The notes under the pieces: generated by a model
Told to the model about the DNA's origin: nothing
What the model saw: only the letters and a program-made list of their open reading frames with translations
Databases searched by the model: none
Position numbers and translations under genes: made by a program
Source of the DNA: Massilia agri
GTDB lineage: Bacteria; Pseudomonadota; Gammaproteobacteria; Burkholderiales; Burkholderiaceae_D
Direction: 5' to 3'
Length of the DNA stretch: 64,000 nucleotides
NCBI RefSeq assembly: GCF_024753255.1
Contig: NZ_JANUHA010000013.1
Coordinates: 1 to 64,000, forward strand
Part shown: piece by piece, positions 44,492-53,141 of the stretch
Position numbering within the stretch: the first letter of the stretch is position 1
Layout: each line of letters opens with the position of its first letter

Positions 44492-47410
44492 TTAGAACTT
44501 GTACTCCACCGAGAGGCGGTAGACACGGCCCATCATGTCGGCCAGGCTGGTCAGGTAGCCGCCGCTGTAGATGGTGTTGGCGGTGATCGGCGGCCATTCT
44601 TCGGTGATGTTGTTGACGCCGAACTGCACGGTGGTGTTCTTGATGCCCGTGTAGCGCACGTTCAGGTTGAACTGGCTGTACTCGTCCACCTCGGTCAGGG
44701 TCGACCCGGCGCGCGGCGTCAGGTCGGTCAGGCCGGTGTTGAAGCGCTGCGACAGCGTGGTCTTCCAGTCGCCGTAGCTGTAGGTGACCGCCGCGGTGTA
44801 CTTCCAGCGCGGATTCACCTGCGGCATGCCGGCCAGGCCGGCGTTCGGGCCCGCGCTGCCGAAGCGGCCGTCGTTGGTGATGATGCCGACGTTGCTGCTC
44901 CAGACGCCTCCACGCTCGCTCTGGAACTCGTACTTGTGGTACCAGGTCGCATCGAGCTTGGCGTCGAAGGTGCCGAAGCTGGTCTTCGGCAAGCGGTAAC
45001 TGGCCGAGATGTCGGCGCCACGGATGCGGGTCTGGCCGCGGTTCGCCTGGCTCGCCACGATGTAGTCGATGGTGCCGTCGGCGCGGCGGTTGATGAAGTT
45101 CGCGTACTTGTCCGGGTTCTGCTGGATTTCGGCGATCGAGACCGCGCCCAGCACGTCCTTCAGCTTCAGGCCCCAGTAGTCGACGGTGATCGACAGGTCC
45201 TTGATCGGCTCGAGGCCGACGCCGAAGTTGAAGCCGCGCGACTTCTCGGGCTTGAGGTGGGTGTTGTTGGGTGACTTGGTCCAGTACGTGGTCAGCACGT
45301 CGCAGACCTGGTCGGCCGTGTAGCCCGGGGATGGGGTGCCGGTGCCCGGCTCCAGCGGCTGCGGGCCGCGGCACAGGACCGGGTCGTCCATCTGCAGGGT
45401 GCGCACTTCCGGCGTCGGATTCTGGATGTCCATGATCGACGGCGCGCGGAAGCCGCTCGACACCGAGGCGCGCACCAGCAGCTTGTCGTTCGGGGTCCAG
45501 CGGGTCGCCAGCGCCGGGTTCACGGTGGTCTGCTTCAGGTCGTCGTAGTGGTCGGCGCGCACCGAACCGTTGACCGTGAAGGTCCTGGTGATCGGGGCAT
45601 CGGCTTCCAGCACCAGCGAGGAGATCTTGCGCTTGAGTTTCTTGGCCACGCCCTGCGGCACTTCGCCGATCAGGTCGGTCTGCCTGACGTTGCCGGAAGC
45701 GTCGATGTTGTAGCTGCCGTTCGCGTTCTTGAGCACGTAGTCGAGCGGCGCGTCGAAGGTGCGCGCCGAATCCTCGCGCAGCTCGCCGGATATCGCCACG
45801 ACCAGGTCGCCGCCGCCCAGTTCCCACACCGGCTTGGTGACGGTCAGGTCGACGCTCTTGTTGAAGGCCTTGTTCAGGCGGTAGGTATAGTCCTCGGCCT
45901 GGATGCTGCGCAGGTACTCGAGCCCGGCCGCATCCTGCGGGCCGAAGGGGTTCAGGATGCCCTTGTCGAAGCCTTCCTGGGCCTTCGAATACAGGATGTA
46001 GCCCTCGCCCACGCGGGTGTCGCGCTTGGAGCGGCCGTAGTTCAGGCCGGCGCGGTAGTCCCAGCCCAGCACTTCGCCCTCGGCCGAGAGCACGATGCGG
46101 TCATTGCCCTGTTCGTCGTTGCGGTAGGCCGGACCCAGTTCGCCAGGGCCCCACTGGAAGTAGATGGTGCGGCCGTTCATGTTGAGGGGAGCCGGCGTGC
46201 CCGGCGTCTTCGACGGGTCGATGTACATGGCCGGGCTGGTGGTGCCGTTGTTGCTGCCCACGACCTGTGGTAGCGGCGTGATGCCGTTGCCCGGGTAAAA
46301 GCGACTGCTCGGCGACATCGAATACGTGGTGAAGGGCTGGTTCGAGCCCGGCACCTGCATGCCGCGGAACTTCTGCACCGTGAATTCGGAATGCAGCAGA
46401 TCGAGATCGATCTTGTGGCCGCCGGCCAGGTTCCAGCTGGCGCGCGCGCTGACGGTGGTGATCTCGCTGCCGTCGGTGACGTGGTTCCAGAACAGGTTGT
46501 TGCGGGTGCAGCCGGGCGCATAGGTCGGCGGCGTGTTCTGGCTGGCGTTGCCCAGGGTCGGCAGCGACCAGGGCGACTCGCATCCGGTGGCGAAGGCCGG
46601 GTTGTAGTTCGAATTCGCATTGCGCGCGAAGCCGAAGTTGGCCAGCGGGTTGGGGTTGCGCGCGTCCGGCGTCAGGCCCAGGCCCAGGGTGCGCAGCACG
46701 TCGCGGTCATGCTGTTCCGGACGGTCTTTCTGGAACAGCGCGTCCTTCTTCTGGTGGTCGACGGCGATATAGGCATTGAAGCCGTCCTGGCCCAGGTTGC
46801 CCCAGCCGGCGATGGCGCCGATGCTCTTGGTGGTGCCGCCGCCGCTCATTTCGGGGCGCGCGTACTCGGCCTTGATCGAGGCGCCCTGGTAGCCGCGCTT
46901 GGTCCAGTAGTTCTGCACGCCGCCGATGGCGTCCGCGCCGTAGATCGAGGCGCCGCCCCCGTTCAGGGTCTCGACGCGGTCGAGCGCCATGCGCGGGATC
47001 ACGTTGACCGAGATGTACTGGTCCTGCAGCGGCTCGTTCGCCAGGCGGCGGCCGTTCAGCAGGGACAGGGTGCGCATCGGGCCGAGGCCGCGCAGGTTGG
47101 TGACGGGACCGGCCGCGCCGGAGTTGGTGCCGAGCGAGAGCGACTGCGGCTGCTCGAGCACGAAGTCCTTCAGTTCGGTGTGGCCGCGCGCTTCGAGTTC
47201 CTGCGCCTTGACGGTGACGACGGGGTTGGTGCCCTCGTCGGCGACGCGGCGGATCAGCGAACCGGTCACGACCACCGCCTGTGCGACGGGGGTGTCGGCC
47301 GGCGGCTCGGAGGTCTGGGCCTGCGCCTGCCCTGCCAGCTGGAACAGCGCGAGGCTGACCGCGGTGGCGAGCGTGGCGCGGCGTGGGGTGGGTACAAAGT
47401 ACGGCTTCAT
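44492..47410 (-). CDS. TonB-dependent receptor, probably for pectin oligosaccharides
   Basis: This 972-residue outer-membrane receptor has a signal peptide (ending QAQA), then VVVTGSLIRR at the start of the plug. The plug domain (about 45-170) includes NLRGLGPMRTLSLLNGRRLA and GGASIYGADAIGG. The 22-strand barrel ends in the aromatic SVEYKF. The lack of an RGLAPDF-type long plug and the NGRRL motif are typical of polymer-uptake receptors of Proteobacteria. Its neighbour on the same strand degrades pectin, so import of oligogalacturonides is likely. Two operator-like repeats lie upstream of its start. Confidence 0.88.
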   Translation of the reverse strand: MKPYFVPTPRRATLATAVSLALFQLAGQAQAQTSEPPADTPVAQAVVVTGSLIRRVADEGTNPVVTVKAQELEARGHTELKDFVLEQPQSLSLGTNSGAAGPVTNLRGLGPMRTLSLLNGRRLANEPLQDQYISVNVIPRMALDRVETLNGGGASIYGADAIGGVQNYWTKRGYQGASIKAEYARPEMSGGGTTKSIGAIAGWGNLGQDGFNAYIAVDHQKKDALFQKDRPEQHDRDVLRTLGLGLTPDARNPNPLANFGFARNANSNYNPAFATGCESPWSLPTLGNASQNTPPTYAPGCTRNNLFWNHVTDGSEITTVSARASWNLAGGHKIDLDLLHSEFTVQKFRGMQVPGSNQPFTTYSMSPSSRFYPGNGITPLPQVVGSNNGTTSPAMYIDPSKTPGTPAPLNMNGRTIYFQWGPGELGPAYRNDEQGNDRIVLSAEGEVLGWDYRAGLNYGRSKRDTRVGEGYILYSKAQEGFDKGILNPFGPQDAAGLEYLRSIQAEDYTYRLNKAFNKSVDLTVTKPVWELGGGDLVVAISGELREDSARTFDAPLDYVLKNANGSYNIDASGNVRQTDLIGEVPQGVAKKLKRKISSLVLEADAPITRTFTVNGSVRADHYDDLKQTTVNPALATRWTPNDKLLVRASVSSGFRAPSIMDIQNPTPEVRTLQMDDPVLCRGPQPLEPGTGTPSPGYTADQVCDVLTTYWTKSPNNTHLKPEKSRGFNFGVGLEPIKDLSITVDYWGLKLKDVLGAVSIAEIQQNPDKYANFINRRADGTIDYIVASQANRGQTRIRGADISASYRLPKTSFGTFDAKLDATWYHKYEFQSERGGVWSSNVGIITNDGRFGSAGPNAGLAGMPQVNPRWKYTAAVTYSYGDWKTTLSQRFNTGLTDLTPRAGSTLTEVDEYSQFNLNVRYTGIKNTTVQFGVNNITEEWPPITANTIYSGGYLTSLADMMGRVYRLSVEYKF

Positions 47411-47433
47411 TCAGTCTCCTTGATATTTTTGTA

Positions 47434-47470
47434 AGAATTGATATGACCACACTTCTATCTGGTCAGGCCA
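47434..47470. promoter_or_regulatory. Operator-like repeat 1
   Basis: AGAATTGATATGACCAC is followed, after 9 bases, by TGGTCAGGCCA. TGACCA and TGGTCA form an inverted pair. The same 17-base block recurs 87 bases away with the same spacing. Confidence 0.65.
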
Positions 47471-47520
47471 CTACCACAGACCCCGACCTCAACTCCTGAC
47501 CTTTCTGCGAAGGCATCTGA

Positions 47521-47557
47521 AGAATTGATATGACCACATCATAAACTGGTCTGTCCA
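47521..47557. promoter_or_regulatory. Operator-like repeat 2
   Basis: AGAATTGATATGACCAC is followed, after 9 bases, by TGGTCTGTCCA. It matches repeat 1 exactly in the first block and keeps the TGGTC-N-G-N-CCA pattern in the second. FadR/GntR-type regulators of uronate pathways bind similar TGGT...ACCA sites, but the regulator is not in the window. Confidence 0.65.
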
Positions 47558-47732
47558 CTTTGTTGAAAAAAAATGTTGAAATGTTCCTTTGATACATCAC
47601 GCAAACGATTGCACACCCTGATTTGATCCTCAGCGGGTAGTCTGGACGATCCGTCTCGGACGGATTGCAAACGAGCCGCTGCAGGCCCCGACGGCGACTG
47701 GGCACCGATTACGGCAGTCCAGCCAATCTACT

Positions 47733-47749
47733 AATTGGTCTTGCCAATT
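47733..47749. promoter_or_regulatory. Palindromic operator near the oxidoreductase gene
   Basis: AATTGG-TCTTG-CCAATT is a 17-base palindrome carrying the same TGGTC core as the two repeats on the receptor side. It lies about 75 bases before the oxidoreductase start, near the expected promoter. Confidence 0.55.
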
Positions 47750-47822
47750 CCACCGGTTCACGCCAACATAGAACTGACCGGCCTTTCGGGTTCGGCCCAT
47801 TACAACAAGTTTGGAGACGGAT

Positions 47823-49271
47823 ATGAGTGAAAAGAACGTTGAGGGAATCGATCGTCGCACGGTACTGAAGACGGCCGGCGCGGCAGGCCTCTTGGCGGCG
47901 ACCGGCGCCTGGGCGGCCACGCCGCGCAAGCGCTACGCGGTCGTCGGCGTGGGTTCGCGGGCGCGCATGTTCACCAATGCGATGACGGGCAAGTTCCGCG
48001 ATACCTCCGAGATCGTCGGGGTCTGCGACCGCAACGCCGGGCGCCTGGCGCGCGCCGTCAAGACGATTGCCGACACCGGCGCCAGCCAGCCCCGCCCTTA
48101 TGCCGCGGCGGACTTCGACCGCATGCTGCGCGAAACGAAACCGCAATTCGTGATCGTGACCACCACCGACGCCAGCCACGACGACTACATCGTGCGCGCT
48201 CTCGATGCCGGCTGCGACGTGATCACCGAGAAGCCGATGACGACCACCGCCGAGAAGGCGCAGCGCATCATCGACGCGGTCAAGCGCAGCGGCCGGAGCG
48301 TGCGTGTCACCTTCAACTACCGCTACTCGCCGCCGCGCACCCAGATCAAGGAGCTCCTGATGTCGGGCGAGATCGGCGACGTGATCTCGGTCGACTTCAC
48401 CTGGCTGCTCAATACCGTGCATGGCGCCGACTACTTCCGCCGCTGGCACGCGAACAAGGCCAACTCGGGCGGCCTGATGGTGCACAAGTCGACCCACCAC
48501 TTCGACCTCGTCAACTGGTGGCTGGGCGCACAGCCGGAAACCGTGCACGCCTTTGGTTCGCGCCAGTTCTACACGCCGGAAACCGCGCGCCGCATGGGTC
48601 TCTCGGGTCCGCACGAGCGCTGCCTGACCTGCCCGGAAAAGCAGAAGTGCAACTTCTACTTCGACCTGGCCGCCGACCCGGGCCTGAAAGCCCTCTACCT
48701 CGACAACGAACAATACGACGGCTATTACCGCGACCAGTGCGTCTGGCGCCCGGGCATCGACATCGAGGACACGATGAACGTGATGGTCCGCTACGACAAC
48801 GGCGCCCACCTGAACTACGCGCTGTCGGCCTATGACGCCTGGGAGGGCTACCACATCGCCTTCAACGGCACCAAGGGCCGCATCGAGCACCGCATCGTCG
48901 AATCGGGCGGCGCGGCCGGCGCGGCCAAGGTGCAAAGCGGCAGCGAAAGCGTGTCGATCCGCGTGATCCCGATGCGCGGCCAGCCGCGCGACATCGAACC
49001 GATCATCGGCAAGGGCAGCCATGGCGGCGGCGACGACGTCATGCTGACCGAGATCTTCGGCGAAGGTCCGGCAGACAAGTACAAGCGCGCCTCGGACGAA
49101 CGCGCCGGCGCCTGGTCGGCCCTGGTCGGCATCGCGGCCAACAAATGCTTCGAGACCGGCCGGACGGTGCGCATCGCCGACCTGGTCACCGACCTCACGC
49201 CGCCCGAGCGCGCGCCGATGCCGGACCGCCGCGCACCGATGCCGATGCCGATCCGGATCAAGATTCCCTGA
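47823..49271 (+). CDS. Tat-exported Gfo/Idh/MocA-family oxidoreductase
   Basis: The ATG at 47823 follows TTTGGAGACGGAT and gives a twin-arginine signal (DRRTVLKTAGAAGLLAATGA). The 482-residue protein has an N-terminal Rossmann fold (VVGVGSRARMF, then EKPMT) and a C-terminal Gfo/Idh/MocA substrate domain. A Cys cluster (HERCLTCPEKQKCNFYFD) could bind a metal. Such Tat-exported members include oxidoreductases and the NAD-dependent GH109 glycosidases. The substrate is not clear, but divergence from the pectin receptor with shared operators points to galacturonate or rhamnogalacturonan sugars. Confidence 0.82.
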   Translation: MSEKNVEGIDRRTVLKTAGAAGLLAATGAWAATPRKRYAVVGVGSRARMFTNAMTGKFRDTSEIVGVCDRNAGRLARAVKTIADTGASQPRPYAAADFDRMLRETKPQFVIVTTTDASHDDYIVRALDAGCDVITEKPMTTTAEKAQRIIDAVKRSGRSVRVTFNYRYSPPRTQIKELLMSGEIGDVISVDFTWLLNTVHGADYFRRWHANKANSGGLMVHKSTHHFDLVNWWLGAQPETVHAFGSRQFYTPETARRMGLSGPHERCLTCPEKQKCNFYFDLAADPGLKALYLDNEQYDGYYRDQCVWRPGIDIEDTMNVMVRYDNGAHLNYALSAYDAWEGYHIAFNGTKGRIEHRIVESGGAAGAAKVQSGSESVSIRVIPMRGQPRDIEPIIGKGSHGGGDDVMLTEIFGEGPADKYKRASDERAGAWSALVGIAANKCFETGRTVRIADLVTDLTPPERAPMPDRRAPMPMPIRIKIP

Positions 49272-49281
49272 TCCGCCGCCG

Positions 49282-50211
49282 CTAGGCCTCCTGGAAGTGC
49301 CGGGCGTAGCCGCGCGCTTCGGCGTCGGCGACGACGTGGTCCACGAATACGCGGACCTTGGCCGGCAGCAGCTTGCGGCTCGCGTAGTAGATGCACAGCG
49401 GCTTCGCTGCCGCATACCAGCCGGGCAGCAGGCGCACCAGCTCGCCCGACTCCAGCAGCGGCAGCGCATGCGGCATCGGCAGCATGGCGACGCCGAGCCC
49501 GCAGGCGGCGGCGCGGGCCAGCGCTTCCGGGTCGTCGAACACGGCTACCGGACGCACAGTGGCCACCACTTCGTCCCCTGCGCCGTTCCCGAGAATCCAG
49601 GGCGTCAGGCGGCCCGTCATGATGTGACGGCGCAGCAGGCCGGCATGCTGGGCCAGGTCCGCCGGTTCGGCGGGGGCCGGATGGTGGTCGAGGTAGCCAG
49701 GCGAGGCGACCGGCACGATCCGCACCCGCGCCAGCTCCCTTGCGACCAGCCCTTCGGTCAGTTCCATGCCCCCGCCGATGGCCACGTCGAAGCCTTCGCG
49801 CACCAGGTCGACCTGGCGGTTCTCGAAGCGCAGGTCCGGCTGGATGTCCGGGTAGCGCCGCAGGAAGTCGTCCAGCAGCGGCACGATGTAATTGCGACCG
49901 ACCGTCGGCGCCAGGGAAATCTTGAGCGCGCCGGCCGGCTTGCCCGCGCCCCCACGCGACTCCGCCAGCGCATCGCCGATCTCCGCCCAGGGCAGGCGTA
50001 CCTGCCGGTAGAGGCGCTCGCCCTCCTCCGTCAGGCGCAGGCTGCGGGTGCTGCGCTGGAACAGCCGCACGCCCAGGCCCGTTTCCAGCCGCGCCACACT
50101 CTTGCTGACCGCGGCCGGGGTCAGGCCCAGGCGCCTGGCGGCGGCGGAGAAGCTGGCGCCGTCGGCCGCGGCCACGAAGGCGTCGAGGTGAATGGTGAGG
50201 TCGGTCTGCAT
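49282..50211 (-). CDS. LysR-family transcriptional regulator
   Basis: This protein of about 309 residues has the LysR winged helix at the N-terminus (FVAAADGASFSAAARRLGLT, then VARLETGLGVRLFQRSTRSL) and a periplasmic-binding-like sensor domain (about 90-300). The ATG at 50211 is used; GTG at 50217 is an alternative. It is divergent from an SDR gene, the usual arrangement in which the regulator controls the neighbour from the shared promoter at 50212-50343. It belongs to the CrgA/DsdC-like group common in Burkholderiales. Confidence 0.9.
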   Translation of the reverse strand: MQTDLTIHLDAFVAAADGASFSAAARRLGLTPAAVSKSVARLETGLGVRLFQRSTRSLRLTEEGERLYRQVRLPWAEIGDALAESRGGAGKPAGALKISLAPTVGRNYIVPLLDDFLRRYPDIQPDLRFENRQVDLVREGFDVAIGGGMELTEGLVARELARVRIVPVASPGYLDHHPAPAEPADLAQHAGLLRRHIMTGRLTPWILGNGAGDEVVATVRPVAVFDDPEALARAAACGLGVAMLPMPHALPLLESGELVRLLPGWYAAAKPLCIYYASRKLLPAKVRVFVDHVVADAEARGYARHFQEA

Positions 50212-50343
50212 GATCACGCGGCGGGAGTCCGCCTTCAGTTTATACCATTGGTTGAAACTGATAGTGCTTATCTGTGACTAGTGCGACAAAGCGCAGGGAA
50301 GGATACTGCTTCCACCCCCTCCCCCACTCTGAAAGGAATCACC

Positions 50344-51087
50344 ATGAACACCAGCCTCAACGGGAAAGTCGCCTTCATCAACGGCGGTTCGCGCGGCATC
50401 GGCGCCGCCACTGCGCGCCGCCTTGCGCAAGACGGCGCGACCGTCGTGATCGGCTACGCAAACTCGGCCGCCGCCGCCCAGGCCCTCGCCGCCGACATCG
50501 AAGCGCAAGGCGGCAAGGCGTATCCCGTACATGCGGACGCCTCGGATGCCACGGCCTTGCGGCGCGCGATCGACGGCACGGCAGAGCGTTTCGGCCGCCT
50601 CGACATCCTGGTCAACAGCGCGGGCGTGCTGGTCCTGAATCCGGTCGACACCTTTTCCCTCGAGGACTTCGACCGCACCGTCGCCGTCAATGTGCGCTCC
50701 GTGTTCGTCGCGGCGCAAGCGGCGGCGGTCCATATGCGCGGAGGCGGACGCATCATCAATATCGGCAGCACGAATGCCGGGCGCATGCCCTTCGCCGGCG
50801 GCGCGGTCTATGCGATGAGCAAATCGGCCCTGACCGGCCTGGCCAAAGGGCTGGCGCGCGACCTGGGCGGACGCGGCATCACCGTCAACAACGTCAATCC
50901 CGGCCCGGTCGATACCGACATGAATCCCGCCGACAGCGACTTCGCCGCCGGCCTGCACGGCCTGATGGCCCTGCCGCGCCATGGCCGTCCCGAGGAAGTC
51001 GCCGGCATGGTCGCCTACCTCGCGAGCGAGGAGGCCGCCTTTGTCACCGGGGCCGACCTGCTGATCGACGGCGGCTTCGCCGCCTGA
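50344..51087 (+). CDS. Short-chain dehydrogenase/reductase
   Basis: The start at 50344 (AAGGAATCACC before ATG) gives a 247-residue classical SDR. It has the cofactor motif GGSRGIG, NSAG at residues about 90, catalytic Ser in INIGSTN, the YAMSK active-site pair and the closing DLLIDGGF. It is probably an NADPH-dependent carbonyl reductase. Substrate is unknown. A LysR regulator lies divergently upstream and is its likely controller. Confidence 0.9.
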   Translation: MNTSLNGKVAFINGGSRGIGAATARRLAQDGATVVIGYANSAAAAQALAADIEAQGGKAYPVHADASDATALRRAIDGTAERFGRLDILVNSAGVLVLNPVDTFSLEDFDRTVAVNVRSVFVAAQAAAVHMRGGGRIINIGSTNAGRMPFAGGAVYAMSKSALTGLAKGLARDLGGRGITVNNVNPGPVDTDMNPADSDFAAGLHGLMALPRHGRPEEVAGMVAYLASEEAAFVTGADLLIDGGFAA

Positions 51088-51103
51088 TCCCGATGGCTGG
51101 GCG

Positions 51104-53056
51104 CTAGAGGTCGACCGACAGGTAGGCTTGAACGAGCCGGCCGTTGATGACGTCGTAAGCCCCGGCCCCGCGCAGCTCCAGGCCGAAGGTATCGAACAGG
51201 TTGCTGACCGCGACCCGCAGCGATGCCGGACGCTCGAGCAAGGTAAAGCGGTAGCGGCCTGCGAGCGAGACCAGGGTGCGCGCGGGCAGCGCGACCCGGT
51301 TGTCGACGGTGGCCGTGATCGCGCCCGTATGCGAGGCCGTCATGTCCAGCGACAGCCCATCCAGCCAGGGCGTGCGCCAGTCGAGATTGAGTTCGGCGCT
51401 GCGCCGGCTCATGCCGACCGGCCGCGCTCCTACCCGTCCCAGGCGCACGCCCTCGCCGGTCGCGCGCGGGCGCGACAGCACCGCGCCCGCCACCATGTTC
51501 AGGCGCGGGCCGAGACGCCCGGCCAGCGACACTTCCAGGCCCCGGTTCTGCACGTCGCCCAGCTGGGCATAGCGGTTGCCCGCATCGAAGTTGAAGTAGG
51601 GCTTGCGCAGGTCGAACACGGTGGCCACCAGCTTCATGTCGGGCCACAAGGCGTAGCGCAGGCCGATATCGCCCTGGGTGGTGCGGATCGCCGGCAGCAG
51701 TTCGTTGCGGTTCAGCGCATTGCTGGGCGCGACGCCGCTCTCTTCCAGGCCCCGCGTGAAGCTGCCAAAGGCAACCAGGTCCCGGCCCAGATGGGCGGCC
51801 GCCGTCGCGTTGTACAGCCAGGGCTTGTCCTCGGCGGTGGCGAGCGGCAGGCCGGGCTTTTGAAGGCGCTTGCGGTAGTCGGTCTTCTGCAGGCTGAAAC
51901 CGATCTCGCCGACGTTCCTCCAGCGTCCGTCATAGGCCACGCCGCCGGTCCACTGGCGCGTGCGGTCGCGGGTCTGTTCGCCGAAGACGAAGTCCGGCTG
52001 CGGCGCATCATAGCGTGCGTCGATCGGGGTGCGTCCGAGGTCGAAGGATTGCGAGCCGTCGTAGCGGCGCTGCCTGTCGCGCGCGCGCACGCTGAGGTGG
52101 ACCTTGTGCAGGCGCGGGCCTTCAGCAATGGTACGGGTGGCGCGCAACTCGCCGCTGGTCGAACTGTTTTCGGCCGGCGGATCGACGATCAGGCGCCGGT
52201 TGCCAGTGCGGTCGGGCGTCACGTCCGTCAACAGGTGGGTGAAGGCGCGGTGGTCCGCATACAGCGAACGGAAGATCCCGCCGCTTACCGTCCAGCCCTG
52301 CCCCGCACGCAGCGTTGCGAGCAGGCCGCCGTTCATCGCGGTGGTGCGGTAGTCGGCCCATTCCGGCCCGTTGAAGCGGCGCCGCTCGATGCGCGGCGGG
52401 AGCGCGCTGCCGCGCGGCAGGTAGCTGGGCGCCTTCTCGTCGTCGTAGGTCTCGGAGCGGTGCCAGAACGGGACCAGCTCGAGCGCCGCGACAGGCTGCC
52501 AGCGCAGGCTGAGCGCCGCGTTGCGGTAGCGCGAATCGGTCCCGTTCGGATATTCGTTGGTGCCAGCCGCACCGCCAAAGCCCAGGCTCAGGCTGCGCGA
52601 CAGCGGCGCTTCGCCATCCAGCTCGGCATAGGCGGCGCCGTAGCTGTCGCCGCCCGTCACCAGCGCCAGCCGTGCGGTATCGCCGGGTTTGCGGAAGCTG
52701 TAGTCGACGATGCCGGTGGGCGCCGGGAAGGGATAACCCTGGGCCGAGATGCCGACCCGGATATTGGTCGAGCGCCGGATGCGCGAGGTCAAGCCCCACA
52801 CCTGGTCGAAGTACAGGCCTTCGATGCGCGCATTGCCGGCGGCGATCGGCGAGAAGCCGCGCACGCTCGACGAGTTGTACAGGCCGATGGTCTCGCGCCC
52901 GACGCTGGTGCCGAAGGCATCCTCGGCCTGGCGCATCGCGTTCTCCTCGCTGCGGCCCTGGACCGCCGGCTGGTCTGCAGCGGGAGCGGTGGTCTGCGCC
53001 CAGCCCGGGGCCACGCTGATTGCAAGAAGGATGGCCGGGCTCAGAGTTTTCAGCAT
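51104..53056 (-). CDS. TonB-dependent receptor (siderophore-type)
   Basis: The start at 53056 gives a signal peptide (MLKTLSPAILLAISVAPGWA). The 650-residue protein is a short TonB receptor with a plug (SSSVRGFSPIAAGNARIEGL) and a barrel whose last strands read GRLVQAYLSVDL. Segments such as FSLQKTDYRKRLQKPGLPLA and FDLRKPYFNFDAGN resemble siderophore receptors of the FhuA/FecA style. It lies divergent from the AI-2E-type transporter with a perfect palindrome in between. Substrate unknown. Confidence 0.82.
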   Translation of the reverse strand: MLKTLSPAILLAISVAPGWAQTTAPAADQPAVQGRSEENAMRQAEDAFGTSVGRETIGLYNSSSVRGFSPIAAGNARIEGLYFDQVWGLTSRIRRSTNIRVGISAQGYPFPAPTGIVDYSFRKPGDTARLALVTGGDSYGAAYAELDGEAPLSRSLSLGFGGAAGTNEYPNGTDSRYRNAALSLRWQPVAALELVPFWHRSETYDDEKAPSYLPRGSALPPRIERRRFNGPEWADYRTTAMNGGLLATLRAGQGWTVSGGIFRSLYADHRAFTHLLTDVTPDRTGNRRLIVDPPAENSSTSGELRATRTIAEGPRLHKVHLSVRARDRQRRYDGSQSFDLGRTPIDARYDAPQPDFVFGEQTRDRTRQWTGGVAYDGRWRNVGEIGFSLQKTDYRKRLQKPGLPLATAEDKPWLYNATAAAHLGRDLVAFGSFTRGLEESGVAPSNALNRNELLPAIRTTQGDIGLRYALWPDMKLVATVFDLRKPYFNFDAGNRYAQLGDVQNRGLEVSLAGRLGPRLNMVAGAVLSRPRATGEGVRLGRVGARPVGMSRRSAELNLDWRTPWLDGLSLDMTASHTGAITATVDNRVALPARTLVSLAGRYRFTLLERPASLRVAVSNLFDTFGLELRGAGAYDVINGRLVQAYLSVDL

Positions 53057-53098
53057 GGAAGATTGCACACGAATCGGAAAGACAGCGATTATCGGGTA

Positions 53099-53116
53099 TT
53101 GATAGAGTATTATCAA
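53099..53116. promoter_or_regulatory. 18-bp palindrome between TonB receptor and AI-2E-type transporter
   Basis: TTGATA-GAGTAT-TATCAA has perfect 6-base arms. It lies 43 bases upstream of the receptor start and 26 bases before the transporter start. It could be an operator or part of a promoter (the arms contain -10-like text). It is not a close Fur-box match. Confidence 0.5.
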
Positions 53117-53141
53117 CGGGAAACAAACTCCGAATCGCGCG

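Larger units (their letters stand above)
47411..47822. promoter_or_regulatory. Divergent control region of the pectin locus
   Basis: This 412-base AT-rich gap separates the TonB receptor (minus) from the oxidoreductase (plus) and has no gene. It holds two copies of an extended operator and one palindrome listed separately. These are spaced so that one regulator could control both directions. Confidence 0.7.
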
